A DNA stretch of 64,000 nucleotides from Bacillota bacterium (GCA_030705955.1 JAUZPL010000007.1:1-64000), one strand, 5' to 3'. Shown: positions 11,102 through 23,133, counted from the stretch's first letter. The notes: generated by a model from the sequence alone, not told the origin. Program-made: numbers and translations.

Positions 11102-14100
11102 ATGGAACTTCAGGTTGGACTTGATGTCGGATCCACAACAGCGAAGTTAGTTGTTTTAAATTCCCAAAATGAAATTATCTATAAATCGTACCAACGGCAT
11201 TTTTCCGATATCAAAAATACAACACTAAGCCTTTTGAATTCATTAGCAGAACAGTTCCCAAATGCAAAATTAAAAATGAACGCAAGCGGCTCTTCCGGTA
11301 TTGGACTTTGTGAAATGCTTGGAATTCCATTTATACAAGAAGTAGTTGCCTGTACAGAAGCGGTAAGGTCAAAGGAGCCCAATATTGATGTCATCATTGA
11401 ACTTGGCGGGGAAGATGCAAAACTGATTTATTTAACGAATGGACTTGAACAAAGGATGAATGCTGCTTGTGCTGGTGGAACAGGAGCATTTATTGATCAA
11501 ATTGCTTCCCTTTTAAATACTGATGCAGAAGGACTTAATAGACTTGCCTCGTCATCCCAGAAGATCTATCCAATCGCTTCTCGGTGTGGGGTATTTGCGA
11601 AAACGGACATTCAGCCGTTACTTAATGAAGGAGCAAGAAGAGAGGATATTGCAGCCTCAGTGTTTCAAGCTGTTGTTAATCAAACCATTGGTGGCCTTGC
11701 TTGTGGGAGGCCAATTCGTGGCAATGTTGCTTTTCTAGGTGGGCCATTAACTTTTCTGAATGAATTAAGGCATCGATTTATTGAAACTTTGCATTTAAAG
11801 GATGTTCTTTATAGTCATGATGGCCACTACTATGTTGCTATTGGGGCTGCATTAGAAAGTGAGAGAAATGATTCAATCGATATTGACCATTTAATCTATT
11901 CATTATCAAAATTAAATCATTTAAATAATAAAGCCCTCTCCAACAGAATGGAACCGCTTTTTAAAACTAAAACAGATTTTGATTCATTTAATGACCGGCA
12001 CAAATCTGCTCAAGTAAAAAAGGCATCTTTACATAATTACACTGGAAATGCATTTTTAGGGATTGATGCCGGCTCAACCACGACGAAAATGGTTTTAATT
12101 GGAGACAATGACGAAGTTTTATATAGCTTCTATGAGAAAAATAGAGGGAATCCCCTTGAAACTGCTCAAGAAGGACTAAAGGAGTTATACAGGGTTTTAC
12201 CTAATAAAGTGAATATTGCCCGGTCGACTGTTACAGGGTATGGGGAAAAATTGATTCAAGCAGCCTTTCAAGTTGATGACGGTGAAATCGAGACAGTTGC
12301 CCATTATCAAGCTTCAAAAAAATTTCAGCCGGATGTTGATTTTATCTTAGATATCGGCGGGCAGGACATGAAATGTATTAAGATTAGGGATGGCGTTATT
12401 GAGAGAATTATTTTAAATGAGGCTTGTTCCGCAGGTTGTGGTTCTTTTCTCGAGAACTTTGCAGAAAATTTAGGATTAACTATTCAGGAATTTTCTGAGT
12501 TAGCTTTAAATGCGCAAAATCCAGTTGAACTTGGCTCTCGTTGCACCGTTTTTATGAATTCCAAAGTGAAGCAAGTACAAAAGGAAGGTGCAAGCATTCC
12601 AGATATTTCGGCAGGCCTTTCCTATTCTATCATTATGAATGCACTTTACAAGGTCATTAAAATGAAAACGATGGACGAAATGGGGAATCAAATCGTTGTC
12701 CAGGGAGGAACATTTTTAAATAATGCTGTATTAAGAGCGTTTGAAAAATTAATTGGTAAAGTGGTCATCCGCCCAGATTTAGCAGGATTAATGGGTGCCT
12801 ATGGGAGTGCCTTGCTTGCTAAACAAAGGTGGAAAAAGAATTCAGAATCAACCATTCTAAATGAAAAGAAACTGGATGAGTTTCAAGTAACGACGACACA
12901 TAGCCGTTGTGGAATTTGTGAAAATCATTGTCCAATAACGATTAGTCGATTTGTAGATAAACGGACATTTATTACCGGAAATCGTTGTGAGAGAGGTGCT
13001 GGAAAACAAATACAAAAGAGCACCGTTCCAAATTTAATTGAGGAGAAATTGGAAAAGTTATTTAAACGTCCTAGTTTAATAGAGGAAGATGCATATCGTG
13101 GGAAAATTGGAATTCCCCGTATTTTAAACATGTTTGAAAATTATCCATTTTGGCACCGTTTTTTTACCGAATTAGGTTTCCAGGTAATACTATCTAATCA
13201 ATCCAGCAAGTCATTATTTGAAAAAGGAATTGAAACCATTCCATCAGAGTCTGTATGTTACCCTGCAAAGCTTTCACATGGACATATGATGAACTTGATA
13301 GAAAAAGGCATCAAAACTATTTTCTACCCAGCCATTGTCTTTGAAAAAAATGAAAATATATCATTACAAAACCATTTTAATTGCCCCATTGTGGCCTCCT
13401 ATCCTGAAGTTATTCGAGTAAACATGGCAAGAATGTTCGAGGAAAAGCAAATTCAATTCCTTTATCCTTTTTTATCAATGGATGACCCTGATTCAATGGC
13501 TCAAGAATTATCCCTTTGTTTTAATGAAATTCCAAAGGCAGAAATTAAGCAGGCTTTAAAAAAAGCAAAACAAGAGGAGACAGAATTTAAACGGTGGTTG
13601 TATCAGCGTGGGGAAGAAGTCATTGGGCAGATAAAACAGGAGCATAAAAAAGGGATTGTAGTGGCAGGACATCCATACCATATCGATCCAGCTATCAATC
13701 ATGGCCTGCCAGAAGAAATAACAAAGCTTGGCATGGCCGTGTTAACAGAGGATTCTATTTTTCATCTAGCACCAGACCATCCAAGGAAGGATGTTGTTAA
13801 CCAATGGACCTTTCATGCTCGCTTGTACCATGCAGCAGAAGTTGTAAAAGAAATTCCGGAGCTCGAACTTTTGCAGGTCACATCTTTTGGATGTGGATTA
13901 GATGCGATTACAACTGATGCCGTTCAAGAAATCTTAGAGGAAAAGCATCAGCTTTATACATGGATTAAGATGGATGAGGTTAGTAATTTGGGAGCGGCAA
14001 GAATACGTCTCCGTTCCATGAAGGCAGCTATAGAAGAAAGAGAAAAGCAAACGAATTTAATAAAAATAGGTGAGCCTCTGAATAAAAAAGAAGCTATTTT

Positions 14101-15328
14101 TACGAAAGAAAGTAAAAAGGCATTTACGATCCTTGCACCACAAATGATTCCAACTCATTTTGCATTGTTTGAGAGGGCATTTGGGCTGCATGGATATAAA
14201 TTGAAGGTTATAGGAGAGGTTCAGGATCATGATGTTGAGGAAGGCTTGCGATTTGTTAATAATGATGCCTGCTATCCGGCGGTTGTCACAATTGGACAGT
14301 TAGTATCAGCATTAAAAAGTGGAGAATATGATCTTAACCATACAGCTGTAATAATATCTCAAACTGGGGGAGGCTGCCGGGCCACAAATTATCTAGCACT
14401 ATTAAAAAAGGCAATGAAAAATGCGGGAATGGACTCTGTTCCAGTTCTCTCATTAAATTCCGGCGGAATGGATGGTGTAAATCATCCTGGTTTTTCAATA
14501 TCTTTGCCACTCGCAAAAAAACTAGTCATTGCTTCTTGTCTGGGTGATCTTTTATTAAGATTGACCTTGGCGGTTAGACCCTATGAAAGTGTAGAAGGCA
14601 GTACCCAATTATTATACGACTATTGGTTAGAAGAAAGCAGAATGGTATTGGGGAATTTTTCAATGAAAAATTATAAAAAAGTGATCAATGGGATGGTTAC
14701 AGATTTTAATAATATTGAAAGTACTCGTATTCATAAACCTCGTGTAGGGATTGTCGGAGAGATTCTAGTAAAATTTCATCCATATTCTAATAATCAGTTA
14801 ATTGACCTAATTGAAAAAGAGGGAGGAGAAGTTGTTGTACCAGATTTTACTGATTTTTATTTGTACTGCCTACATGACAGAGGATTTAATGCAGCACATT
14901 TTGGAAAATCAAAGATTAGTGCGTGGATAGGAAATCTTGCCATTCAGCTTATCGAATTTTACCGAAAACCAATACGTCTTGCCTTGAATGAAAATAAACG
15001 TTTTGGTTCACTAGTTGAATTTTCTGAGCTTACAAATAAAGCAGCCCGTTTTTTAAGCTTGGGGAACCAAATGGGAGAAGGCTGGCTTCTTCCAGGGGAA
15101 ATGGCTGAATTAATGGATTCGGGAGTAGAAAATATTGTTTGTGTTCAGCCATTTGGCTGCCTTCCTAATCATATTGTTGGCAGAGGAATGTTTAATGCGA
15201 TTAAAAAAGAGTATCCAAATGCAAATCTTATTTCTATTGACTATGACTCAGGAATAAGTAAAGTAAATCAAGTTAATCGAATTAAGCTTATGTTGAATAT
15301 TGCTAAAAATAAAATGAGTGGTTGCTAA
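11102..15328 (+). CDS. Fused acyl-CoA dehydratase activase-like protein (two BcrA/BadF-type ATPase domains plus dehydratase-like C-terminal region)
   Basis: Tandem LDVGSTTAKLVVL and GIDAGSTTTKMVLIG ATPase motifs; ACAGGTGAF and ACSAGCGSF cysteines; RCGICENHCP; GGCRATNY. Confidence 0.85.
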   Translation: MELQVGLDVGSTTAKLVVLNSQNEIIYKSYQRHFSDIKNTTLSLLNSLAEQFPNAKLKMNASGSSGIGLCEMLGIPFIQEVVACTEAVRSKEPNIDVIIELGGEDAKLIYLTNGLEQRMNAACAGGTGAFIDQIASLLNTDAEGLNRLASSSQKIYPIASRCGVFAKTDIQPLLNEGARREDIAASVFQAVVNQTIGGLACGRPIRGNVAFLGGPLTFLNELRHRFIETLHLKDVLYSHDGHYYVAIGAALESERNDSIDIDHLIYSLSKLNHLNNKALSNRMEPLFKTKTDFDSFNDRHKSAQVKKASLHNYTGNAFLGIDAGSTTTKMVLIGDNDEVLYSFYEKNRGNPLETAQEGLKELYRVLPNKVNIARSTVTGYGEKLIQAAFQVDDGEIETVAHYQASKKFQPDVDFILDIGGQDMKCIKIRDGVIERIILNEACSAGCGSFLENFAENLGLTIQEFSELALNAQNPVELGSRCTVFMNSKVKQVQKEGASIPDISAGLSYSIIMNALYKVIKMKTMDEMGNQIVVQGGTFLNNAVLRAFEKLIGKVVIRPDLAGLMGAYGSALLAKQRWKKNSESTILNEKKLDEFQVTTTHSRCGICENHCPITISRFVDKRTFITGNRCERGAGKQIQKSTVPNLIEEKLEKLFKRPSLIEEDAYRGKIGIPRILNMFENYPFWHRFFTELGFQVILSNQSSKSLFEKGIETIPSESVCYPAKLSHGHMMNLIEKGIKTIFYPAIVFEKNENISLQNHFNCPIVASYPEVIRVNMARMFEEKQIQFLYPFLSMDDPDSMAQELSLCFNEIPKAEIKQALKKAKQEETEFKRWLYQRGEEVIGQIKQEHKKGIVVAGHPYHIDPAINHGLPEEITKLGMAVLTEDSIFHLAPDHPRKDVVNQWTFHARLYHAAEVVKEIPELELLQVTSFGCGLDAITTDAVQEILEEKHQLYTWIKMDEVSNLGAARIRLRSMKAAIEEREKQTNLIKIGEPLNKKEAIFTKESKKAFTILAPQMIPTHFALFERAFGLHGYKLKVIGEVQDHDVEEGLRFVNNDACYPAVVTIGQLVSALKSGEYDLNHTAVIISQTGGGCRATNYLALLKKAMKNAGMDSVPVLSLNSGGMDGVNHPGFSISLPLAKKLVIASCLGDLLLRLTLAVRPYESVEGSTQLLYDYWLEESRMVLGNFSMKNYKKVINGMVTDFNNIESTRIHKPRVGIVGEILVKFHPYSNNQLIDLIEKEGGEVVVPDFTDFYLYCLHDRGFNAAHFGKSKISAWIGNLAIQLIEFYRKPIRLALNENKRFGSLVEFSELTNKAARFLSLGNQMGEGWLLPGEMAELMDSGVENIVCVQPFGCLPNHIVGRGMFNAIKKEYPNANLISIDYDSGISKVNQVNRIKLMLNIAKNKMSGC

Positions 15329-15411
15329 GGAATAAGTTTTAAAATTAGTATAAATATGTGACCCGTGGCTAAACCTAAAATGAATTTTTGATTACATGAA
15401 GGTGTTTAGCT

Positions 15412-15984
15412 ATGTTGGTACATCTTTTTCATCTGTTGGAGATTCACCACTTTGGAAGGTTGGGAATTGCTGCACTTGTATTTTACTTTACGGTGTACTC
15501 TTTTTGTGGCTGGATTTTAGAAAATAGTTATAGTTTTTTTACGGGTAACGGTTTTTTTAAACCAATTTTCTTACGGGGTCCCTTTAAGCCTATGTACGGA
15601 TTTGCACCAGTACTTTTAATTATGCTTATTGGGCAAAAAACGAATGGGTTAATCGTTGTCCTACTATGTTTTGTTATTCCTACATTGGTGGAATATATGA
15701 GTGGTGCGCTCCTTTATAAGTTTTTTCAAAGGAAATGGTGGGATTATTCAGATATGCCATTACAAATACATGGACATATTTGTTTACCCTTTTCACTCTG
15801 TTGGGTCCTTTTATCTTTCATTTGCTTAAAATGGATCCATCCTGTGATTGCTTCGCTATATATCTTAATAGAATCTGCTTGGATCTGGATTTATCCACTT
15901 GTTATATTCTATTTCCTTGCTGACCTATTATGGACGATTAGGAAACAACCTACACATGCCGTGACGGAACCAAAATCTACTTAA
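15412..15984 (+). CDS. Putative ABC-transporter type IV (CmpB-like) integral membrane protein
   Basis: VYSFCGWILENSYSFFTGNGFFKPIFLRGPFKPMYGFAP, multiple TM segments. Confidence 0.75.
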   Translation: MLVHLFHLLEIHHFGRLGIAALVFYFTVYSFCGWILENSYSFFTGNGFFKPIFLRGPFKPMYGFAPVLLIMLIGQKTNGLIVVLLCFVIPTLVEYMSGALLYKFFQRKWWDYSDMPLQIHGHICLPFSLCWVLLSFICLKWIHPVIASLYILIESAWIWIYPLVIFYFLADLLWTIRKQPTHAVTEPKST

Positions 15985-15997
15985 ATGATTTGTCAGA

Positions 15998-16032
15998 AGC
16001 TCTGGACTAAAACAAAGTTCAGAGCTTTTATA
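15998..16032 (+). terminator. Rho-independent terminator
   Basis: aagctctggac...gttcagagctttta. Confidence 0.65.
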
Positions 16033-16161
16033 TTTAATGTTGGTTTTCATTGCTTGAATGTACATTGTATTCTAAAATAGTAATAATAGTAGTTAGTTAG
16101 AATCTTTAGCTAAGTCAGATATTTTTGAATCTTTTATTTTGGATATAGGAGGGGAGATTAA

Positions 16162-18012
16162 TTGGATATTGAAAAGATGAAAAACTACTGTTTCCCAGAT
16201 TATCAACTTGATGACTGGAAATTGAAAGCAGAAGAATCATTAAGAGGGAAATTAGTTGAAACGTTACAAACCGATACATATGAAAATATTTTTTTGAAAC
16301 CGCTTTATTCAGTTGATGATGAAGAAAGTTTTACTAGTTATCCAGGGGGAGCTGACTATAGAAGAGGTATTTATCCATTAGGTTATATCACAAATAAATG
16401 GAAAGTTGCCCAACATGTAAAGTATAAAACGGTTAATGAATTAATAGAAAATCTAAAACATGCAGTTGAGAGGGGACAAACAGCCCTTTCTTTTGAACTA
16501 TCAAACGATCTTTTTCCAATGAATGAAGGCCTTACCGATCTACTTAAGGAGCTTTATAAACAGTTCCCGTTTGCAATGAATGCAAAAGAATATTTTCAAC
16601 AAATGCTTGAAAATCTCGCAAATTTAAAGGAAATAGATGGCTCAAAAGTTTCCGGATATATTGGATATGATCCTCTTTCTTCTTTTGTGATCAACGGCTC
16701 TCTGCCACAAAATGTAGAAATGTTCTTTAAGGATTGGTCGGAAATGATTCTGTCCTATAATGAAAAGTTCCCTCATTTAAGGACTGTTCTTATTCGTACA
16801 TCCACCTATCATAACGGTGGTGCAAATGCCGTTCAAGAGATCGGGATTGCCGCATCATTAGGGGTCTTTTATATAGAGGAATTACAGGAAAATGGAATGG
16901 AATTAAATGAAGCCTTATCAAAATTACTATTCCAGTTTTCAATTGGTTCTAATTTTTTTATGGAAATTGCTAAAATTCGAGCTGCCAGAATGGTTTGGAA
17001 CAGGATTGCAGAGGTTTACGGGGCAAACTCCAACCAAAAAGGCATGCATATTTCTGCTGAAACATCATTGTTTACTAAAACCTTATATGATAAGCATGTG
17101 AATATTTTAAGAGCAGGCAATGAAGCCTTTGCTGCAGTAATTGGAGGAATTCAATATTTAAATGTGGGTACATTTGAAAATAACTCCAATTTATCAGAAC
17201 GGCTTGCAAGGAATACCCAGCTTATTTTACAAGAGGAAGCTCATTTACAGCATATTGTGGACCCGGCTGGCGGTTCGTGGTACATTGAGAAGCTTACAAC
17301 TGAATTGGCTGAAAAGGCATGGGGTTTTTTCCAGGAAATTGAGGCCAAGGGTGGAATAATGGAAGTAGTAAAATCAAATTGGCTTCAGAGGAAAATTTCA
17401 GAGGTTTATGAAAAAAGAAAACAGGCTATTTTTACAAGGAATGAAAGGATTATTGGGACAAATGTTTATGCTAAATTAGATGAGGCAGTAAGTGATGATA
17501 AGGACACAGAAATAAATTACACAGCAATAAATGAAATTGAAAAAATACCGCAAATGAGACTATCGAAGCCATATGAAGGATTGCGAAAAAAAGCTGAAAA
17601 ATTAAAGGGAAAAGCAGTTGTCGGTTTAATTTCACTCGGCAGCTTAAAAGATTATAAGGCAAGGTCTGATTTTATGAAAGGGTTCCTTGCAGCCGGGGGA
17701 ATAAAAGGAGAAGAGAGTTTTCCCATTTCTTTAACTGACTCTGCTAGGGATTTTGTTGCATCCTGTAACACGAAACATTTTTGTCTATGTGGCAGCAATG
17801 AACGATATGAAACACTGGGGTTCGAAATTCTTACATGTTTACTTGCAGAATTTCCTGATAAAACCTTTTATCTTGCAGGTCTTCCAGCTAAAGATCTGCA
17901 ATCAAAATGGAAGGAAAAAGGAATCAAGGAGTTTATCCATATAAAAAGTAATTGTTATGAAATACTTCAAACGATTCTTTTTGAAATGGGGGTGTCCCTA
18001 GATGAAGCCTAA
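16162..18012 (+). CDS. mutA: Methylmalonyl-CoA mutase small subunit (beta)
   Basis: MCM-fold TIM-barrel sequence without the C-terminal DxHxxG cobalamin motif; adjacent mutB. Confidence 0.92.
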   Translation: MDIEKMKNYCFPDYQLDDWKLKAEESLRGKLVETLQTDTYENIFLKPLYSVDDEESFTSYPGGADYRRGIYPLGYITNKWKVAQHVKYKTVNELIENLKHAVERGQTALSFELSNDLFPMNEGLTDLLKELYKQFPFAMNAKEYFQQMLENLANLKEIDGSKVSGYIGYDPLSSFVINGSLPQNVEMFFKDWSEMILSYNEKFPHLRTVLIRTSTYHNGGANAVQEIGIAASLGVFYIEELQENGMELNEALSKLLFQFSIGSNFFMEIAKIRAARMVWNRIAEVYGANSNQKGMHISAETSLFTKTLYDKHVNILRAGNEAFAAVIGGIQYLNVGTFENNSNLSERLARNTQLILQEEAHLQHIVDPAGGSWYIEKLTTELAEKAWGFFQEIEAKGGIMEVVKSNWLQRKISEVYEKRKQAIFTRNERIIGTNVYAKLDEAVSDDKDTEINYTAINEIEKIPQMRLSKPYEGLRKKAEKLKGKAVVGLISLGSLKDYKARSDFMKGFLAAGGIKGEESFPISLTDSARDFVASCNTKHFCLCGSNERYETLGFEILTCLLAEFPDKTFYLAGLPAKDLQSKWKEKGIKEFIHIKSNCYEILQTILFEMGVSLDEA

Positions 18013-20188
18013 TTTTCAAGAAATCTCTCTTTTATACAAAAATCAAGGGATAACAAAAGAACATTGGAGGAAAGAGGCTGAAGCAGAAGCTACTATTTCG
18101 ATTGATGATTTAGTATTTGAAACAAATGAACAAGTAAGCCTGAAACCATTATATACAAAAGAGGATCTTGAAGGCTTACAGAATGTTGACACGAAACCAG
18201 GCCTTCCCCCCTTTACAAGAGGACCCTATCCGACCATGTATGTAAACCGTCCATGGACTGTACGGCAATATGCTGGATTTTCAACGGCAGAGGAAAGCAA
18301 TGCCTTTTATCGAAGAAATTTAGCTATGGGACAAAAAGGATTATCAGTGGCTTTTGATTTGGCAACACATAGGGGATATGATTCAGATCATCCCCGTGTT
18401 GTAGGGGATGTGGGGAAAGCCGGTGTGGCAATCGATTCAATTTTGGATATGAAAACATTGTTTGATGGAATCCCCCTTGATCAAATGTCCGTTTCCATGA
18501 CGATGAATGGAGCGGTTCTTCCCATCCTTGCTTTTTTTATTGCAACTGCCGAGGAACAGGGAGTGAGTCAGGATAAGCTTTCCGGAACGATTCAAAATGA
18601 TATCTTGAAAGAATATATGGTACGAAACACGTATATTTATCCGCCAGAAATGTCGATGAAAATTATTGCTGACATTTTTGAATATACATCAAAGTATATG
18701 CCAAAGTTTAATAGTATCAGTATTTCCGGTTATCATATGCAAGAGGCTGGAGCACCCGCTGATATCGAATTAGCCTATACGCTTGCTGATGGACTTGAGT
18801 ATGTACGTACTGGTTTAAAGGCAGGAATTGATATTGATTCCTTTGCACCAAGGTTATCCTTTTTCTGGGCTGTAGGAATGAATTATTTTATGGAAGTTGC
18901 AAAAATGAGAGCAGGAAGATTTATTTGGGCAAAAATGATGAAATCATTTAATCCTAAAAACCCTAAATCCCTTGCCTTAAGAACCCATTCTCAAACTTCA
19001 GGGTGGAGTCTAACAGAACAAGATCCTTTTAATAATGTTATTCGAACACTCCTTGAGGCTCATGCTGCAGCAATGGGCCATACACAATCATTGCATACAA
19101 ATGCTCTTGATGAAGCGATTGCCCTCCCAACAGATTTCTCAGCAAGGATTGCCCGAAATACGCAATTATACCTTCAGGAGGAAACATCTATTACAAAAGT
19201 GATTGATCCGTGGGGTGGTTCTTACTACGTTGAATCTTTGACCAATCAATTAATAGAACGCGCTTGGAAGCATATTGAGGAAATTGAGAGCCTTGGAGGA
19301 ATGGCAAAAGCAATTGAAACAGGACTGCCAAAAATGAAAATTGAGGAAGCAGCAGCGCGCAGACAGGCTCAAATAGATTCTAGTAAAGAGACAATCATTG
19401 GAGTAAATCGCTATCGTTTAAAAGAAGAGGAACCAATTGATATTTTAGAAATTGATAATACTGCTGTTCGTTTAAAGCAAATAGAAAAATTAATTAAATT
19501 AAAGGTAAATAGGGATGATCAAAAGGTTGAGACTGCACTAAAAGCTATTACAAGAGCAGCTGAATCGCATGAAGGTAATTTACTAGAGCTGGCAGTTCAA
19601 GCTGCAAGAGTAAGAGCGACTCTTGGAGAAATTTCAGATGCTATTGAGAAGGTTGCAAGCCGGCACAAAGCTGTCATTCGTTCTATCAGTGGAGTGTATG
19701 GGACTGCTTTTACAAACGAAGAGGAAATAGAAAATGTTCAAAAAATGTCGGATGAATTTTTAGAAAATGAGGGAAGACGTCCAAGAATCCTAATTGCAAA
19801 AATGGGCCAAGATGGCCACGACCGAGGAGCAAAGGTTATTGCAACAGCTTTTGCGGATCTTGGATTCGATGTGGATATCGGACCACTTTTCCAAACACCT
19901 GAAGAAACAGCCTTACAAGCCATTGAAAATGATGTCCATGTGATTGGAATGAGCTCATTAGCAGCTGGGCACAAAACCTTGCTACCAGAGTTAGTTAAAG
20001 AATTGAAAAAACATGGACGGGAAGATATTTTAGTCGTTGTGGGTGGAGTCATTCCTGCCCAAGATTACTCGTTCTTATATGAAAATGGTGCAGGAGCTAT
20101 CTTTGGGCCAGGAACCATCATTCCAGTTGCTGCCCAAAAAGTGATTCAAGAAATTTATCGACAGCTTGGATATGAGGAAGTGGAGTAA
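18002..20188 (+). CDS. mutB: Methylmalonyl-CoA mutase large subunit (alpha)
   Basis: [29 protein letters not shown]; cobalamin motif GQDGHDRG. Confidence 0.96.
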   Translation: MKPNFQEISLLYKNQGITKEHWRKEAEAEATISIDDLVFETNEQVSLKPLYTKEDLEGLQNVDTKPGLPPFTRGPYPTMYVNRPWTVRQYAGFSTAEESNAFYRRNLAMGQKGLSVAFDLATHRGYDSDHPRVVGDVGKAGVAIDSILDMKTLFDGIPLDQMSVSMTMNGAVLPILAFFIATAEEQGVSQDKLSGTIQNDILKEYMVRNTYIYPPEMSMKIIADIFEYTSKYMPKFNSISISGYHMQEAGAPADIELAYTLADGLEYVRTGLKAGIDIDSFAPRLSFFWAVGMNYFMEVAKMRAGRFIWAKMMKSFNPKNPKSLALRTHSQTSGWSLTEQDPFNNVIRTLLEAHAAAMGHTQSLHTNALDEAIALPTDFSARIARNTQLYLQEETSITKVIDPWGGSYYVESLTNQLIERAWKHIEEIESLGGMAKAIETGLPKMKIEEAAARRQAQIDSSKETIIGVNRYRLKEEEPIDILEIDNTAVRLKQIEKLIKLKVNRDDQKVETALKAITRAAESHEGNLLELAVQAARVRATLGEISDAIEKVASRHKAVIRSISGVYGTAFTNEEEIENVQKMSDEFLENEGRRPRILIAKMGQDGHDRGAKVIATAFADLGFDVDIGPLFQTPEETALQAIENDVHVIGMSSLAAGHKTLLPELVKELKKHGREDILVVVGGVIPAQDYSFLYENGAGAIFGPGTIIPVAAQKVIQEIYRQLGYEEVE

Positions 20189-20190
20189 TA

Positions 20191-21306
20191 ATGTCTGGGG
20201 ATTATAAGCCTGAATGGAATGACCCAACATCTCCTAATCAATTTTTCAGCATGGTTCGAAAGGGAACAATGGCTGGGAATGAACAAACCATTCCTAATGC
20301 TCGGTTTAAAAAGAAAAAAACAGTCGGACCTTCAATTGATGAATTGTATGAAGGAATAGTATCTGGAAATAGAAGTCTTTTGGCAAGGGCAATTACATTA
20401 ATTGAAAGCAACTCTGACCAGCATTTTCAGATGGCCCAAAGCCTTTTGCAAAAATTATTGTCCCATACAGGAAGTTCTACTCGAATTGGCATAACAGGAG
20501 TTCCAGGGGCTGGGAAAAGCACGTTTATTGAAACGTTTGGAACCTACCTATGCCAAATAGGACTTAAGGTTGCAGTCCTTGCCATTGATCCAAGCTCCAG
20601 TATAAATGGAGGCAGTATTTTAGGTGATAAAACCAGAATGGAGCAATTGTCAAGAAATCCTTCTGCATTTATCCGCCCATCACCCTCTGGTGGTAAGCTT
20701 GGAGGTGTTCATCGAAAAACAAGAGAAGCCATGCTTCTGTGTGAAGCTGCTGGTTTTGATGTTATTTTAATTGAAACCGTTGGTGTGGGGCAAAGTGAAG
20801 TAATTATAAGAGATATGGTCGATTTCTTTATGCTCCTCGTTTTAACAGGGGCAGGTGATGAATTGCAGGGGATGAAGAAAGGTATCATTGAACTTGCTGA
20901 CACTATCATTGTCCATAAAGCAGATGGGTCTAATAAACAGAAAGCTATTCAAACAAAAAGTGAATATAACCGAATCCTGCATTTCTTACAGCCTGCAACA
21001 AAAGGTTGGACAACAAAAGCCAGCACATGTTCTTCCTTAACAAAGGAAGGTATTCATGAAATTTGGGAAACGATTCAGTCCTTCGAAAAAGTAACCAAGT
21101 CAACTGGTGTTTTTGATGATAGAAGGAAGGGGCAATCCCGTGAATGGTTATATTCAATGATCTCTGAAGAGCTTCATTACCAATTTTATCACCAAAAGGA
21201 AATTAAGAACCAGCTTCCAAAATTAGAGCAGGAAGTTATGGCTGGAGAAAAAACAGTAGCATTAGCGGTTGAACTTCTGTTTAAGAATTTCTTCACATCT
21301 CAATAA
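20191..21306 (+). CDS. meaB: Methylmalonyl-CoA mutase-associated GTPase MeaB
   Basis: GITGVPGAGKSTFIE Walker A, ETVGVGQSE; directly downstream of mutB. Confidence 0.95.
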   Translation: MSGDYKPEWNDPTSPNQFFSMVRKGTMAGNEQTIPNARFKKKKTVGPSIDELYEGIVSGNRSLLARAITLIESNSDQHFQMAQSLLQKLLSHTGSSTRIGITGVPGAGKSTFIETFGTYLCQIGLKVAVLAIDPSSSINGGSILGDKTRMEQLSRNPSAFIRPSPSGGKLGGVHRKTREAMLLCEAAGFDVILIETVGVGQSEVIIRDMVDFFMLLVLTGAGDELQGMKKGIIELADTIIVHKADGSNKQKAIQTKSEYNRILHFLQPATKGWTTKASTCSSLTKEGIHEIWETIQSFEKVTKSTGVFDDRRKGQSREWLYSMISEELHYQFYHQKEIKNQLPKLEQEVMAGEKTVALAVELLFKNFFTSQ

Positions 21307-21386
21307 TCTAAAGTCTGCATTTGAACTAAATAGGTTTGTACTGTTATGATGTAGTTATCTTTCTAAAATTAGAGGAGTGAAAATAA

Positions 21387-21821
21387 ATGAGTATGGATTT
21401 TACTTTTTTTAATGATTATGTAAATCAGGCTCGTGGGGAGCTCATTTCTGCAGGATATGAGGATTTAAGAACACCTGAAGAAGTGAAAGAAGCATTGGAG
21501 AAAAAAGGAACTACACTTGTTATGATTAATTCTGTATGCGGTTGTGCGGGTGGAGTTGCAAGGCCAGCGGCTGTTCATGCATTGCACTATGATAAGCGCC
21601 CTGACCACATTGTTACTGTATTTGCCGGGCAGGATAAAGAGGCAACTGAAGTGGCTCGAAGCTATTTCACAGGCTATCCGCCATCCTCTCCATCTTTTGC
21701 GTTATTAAAGGATGGGAAAATATGTACAATGATTGAAAGACATCAAATTGAAGGCTTCACACCTGCAGTTGTGGTTGAAAAGCTACAGCAAACGTTTGAT
21801 GAATTTTGCGAGGAACTATAA
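21387..21821 (+). CDS. brxB: Bacilliredoxin BrxB (YqiW)
   Basis: [14 protein letters not shown] (CGC motif). Confidence 0.93.
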   Translation: MSMDFTFFNDYVNQARGELISAGYEDLRTPEEVKEALEKKGTTLVMINSVCGCAGGVARPAAVHALHYDKRPDHIVTVFAGQDKEATEVARSYFTGYPPSSPSFALLKDGKICTMIERHQIEGFTPAVVVEKLQQTFDEFCEEL

Positions 21822-21831
21822 GTAATAAATG

Positions 21832-21866
21832 GCCAATCTCTTGTTTAAAAGAGGTTGGCTTTTTAT
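21832..21866 (+). terminator. Rho-independent terminator
   Basis: ggccaatctc...gaggttggctttttat. Confidence 0.8.
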
Positions 21867-21956
21867 ATATTAAAAACTTCCAAAAAGCATTGATACTATA
21901 ATTATACAAAAAAAGGTTTTAAATCTTTTTTTATTTAAGCTATATTAAAGGCCCAT

Positions 21957-22085
21957 GATGATTGAAGTGAAAGGCGCCGACTCCTGCGGGAGTACGTGGC
22001 TGGGGAGACCCCGCAAGCGCTTGCGCTGAGGAGGCTCCTCGCAACGCCCGCGAAAAGCGTGCGCCTGGAGAGGAAATCAACAGAC
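21957..22085. repeat. GC-rich interspersed repeat element, near full-length copy
   Basis: gccgactcctgcgggagtacgtggctggggagaccccgcaagcgcttgcgctgaggaggctcctcg...cccgcgaaaagcg...ggaaatcaac; second (partial) copy at 1-36. Confidence 0.75.
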
Positions 22086-22341
22086 ATGTTACAACATGGG
22101 ACTTTTTCAGAGCCCTCCCTTTTTAGATGGGATTTTATATACAAATCCCCACCTAAAAGCAAGTAATTTATCAATATTTATTTTTAAAAATATTATTGCA
22201 TAATTATAGAATTGTGTTAAAATTCATTTCAGTGAATAAATATTAAAAAGTTATTTTTGCTTGAAAGTTAGAAATACTAATTAAATAATACCAATTTAAT
22301 GATTGTATTAATTTTCAGTAAAATTATAGGAGGAAAATAAA

Positions 22342-23133
22342 ATGAAAAAAACACTTGGCGTATTTTTATCCATGTTCTTAGTGGTTGGCCTACTAGCTGC
22401 TTGTGGAACAAGCAACAAAGGTGTGAAAAGGGCAAGTAATGAAAAAAATGTATTAATAATGGGTACTTCTGCTGATTATCCGCCATTTGAATATGTAAAA
22501 ACAGAAAAAAGCAATAATATTATTGGTTTTGATGTTGACTTAGCTAATGCTCTTGGTAAAAAACTTGGTTATAAAATTCAAGTAAAGGATATTGATTTTA
22601 GCGGCTTAATTCAATCATTAAAATCAGGTGAAGTTGATCTGGTACTAGCTGGAATGACACCAACACCAAAACGAAAGAAAAACGTTGATTTCAGTGACAT
22701 TTATTATACAGCCAAATACGAAATTATTTCGAAAAAGGGCAGTGGAATTAACACTCTTAATGATTTAAAAGGAAAAACTGTTGGGGTTCAATTAGGATCT
22801 ATTCAAGAAACAAAAGCTCAAGAAATTAATAAGACTATCCCAATTAAAATTGAAAATCGAAATCGTATACCAGACATTATCGAAGAAATTAATGCTGGCC
22901 GTTTCGATGCAGCAATCATCGAAAATACTGTAGCAAAAGGATTCCTTACAAAGGATACTTCTTTAACAGGATTTGAAATTAGTGATAAAGCTGATGAAGC
23001 TGGATCTGCAATTGCCTTCCCTAAAAATAGTGATTTAACTTCAAAATTCAATAATGAATTAAAGAAAATGAAAAAAGATGGGGAATTAAATGCATTAATC
23101 GTTAAATGGTTTGGTGGAACTGTTCAACAGTAA
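22342..23133 (+). CDS. artP: Amino-acid ABC transporter substrate-binding lipoprotein (ArtP-like)
   Basis: Lipobox LLAACG; SBP family 3 sequence SADYPPFEY. Confidence 0.85.
   Translation: MKKTLGVFLSMFLVVGLLAACGTSNKGVKRASNEKNVLIMGTSADYPPFEYVKTEKSNNIIGFDVDLANALGKKLGYKIQVKDIDFSGLIQSLKSGEVDLVLAGMTPTPKRKKNVDFSDIYYTAKYEIISKKGSGINTLNDLKGKTVGVQLGSIQETKAQEINKTIPIKIENRNRIPDIIEEINAGRFDAAIIENTVAKGFLTKDTSLTGFEISDKADEAGSAIAFPKNSDLTSKFNNELKKMKKDGELNALIVKWFGGTVQQ

Noticed and set aside
21935-22174. 79-aa minus-strand ORF over the GC-rich repeat
   Set aside because: Lies entirely on the interspersed repeat; spurious translation with no RBS support.
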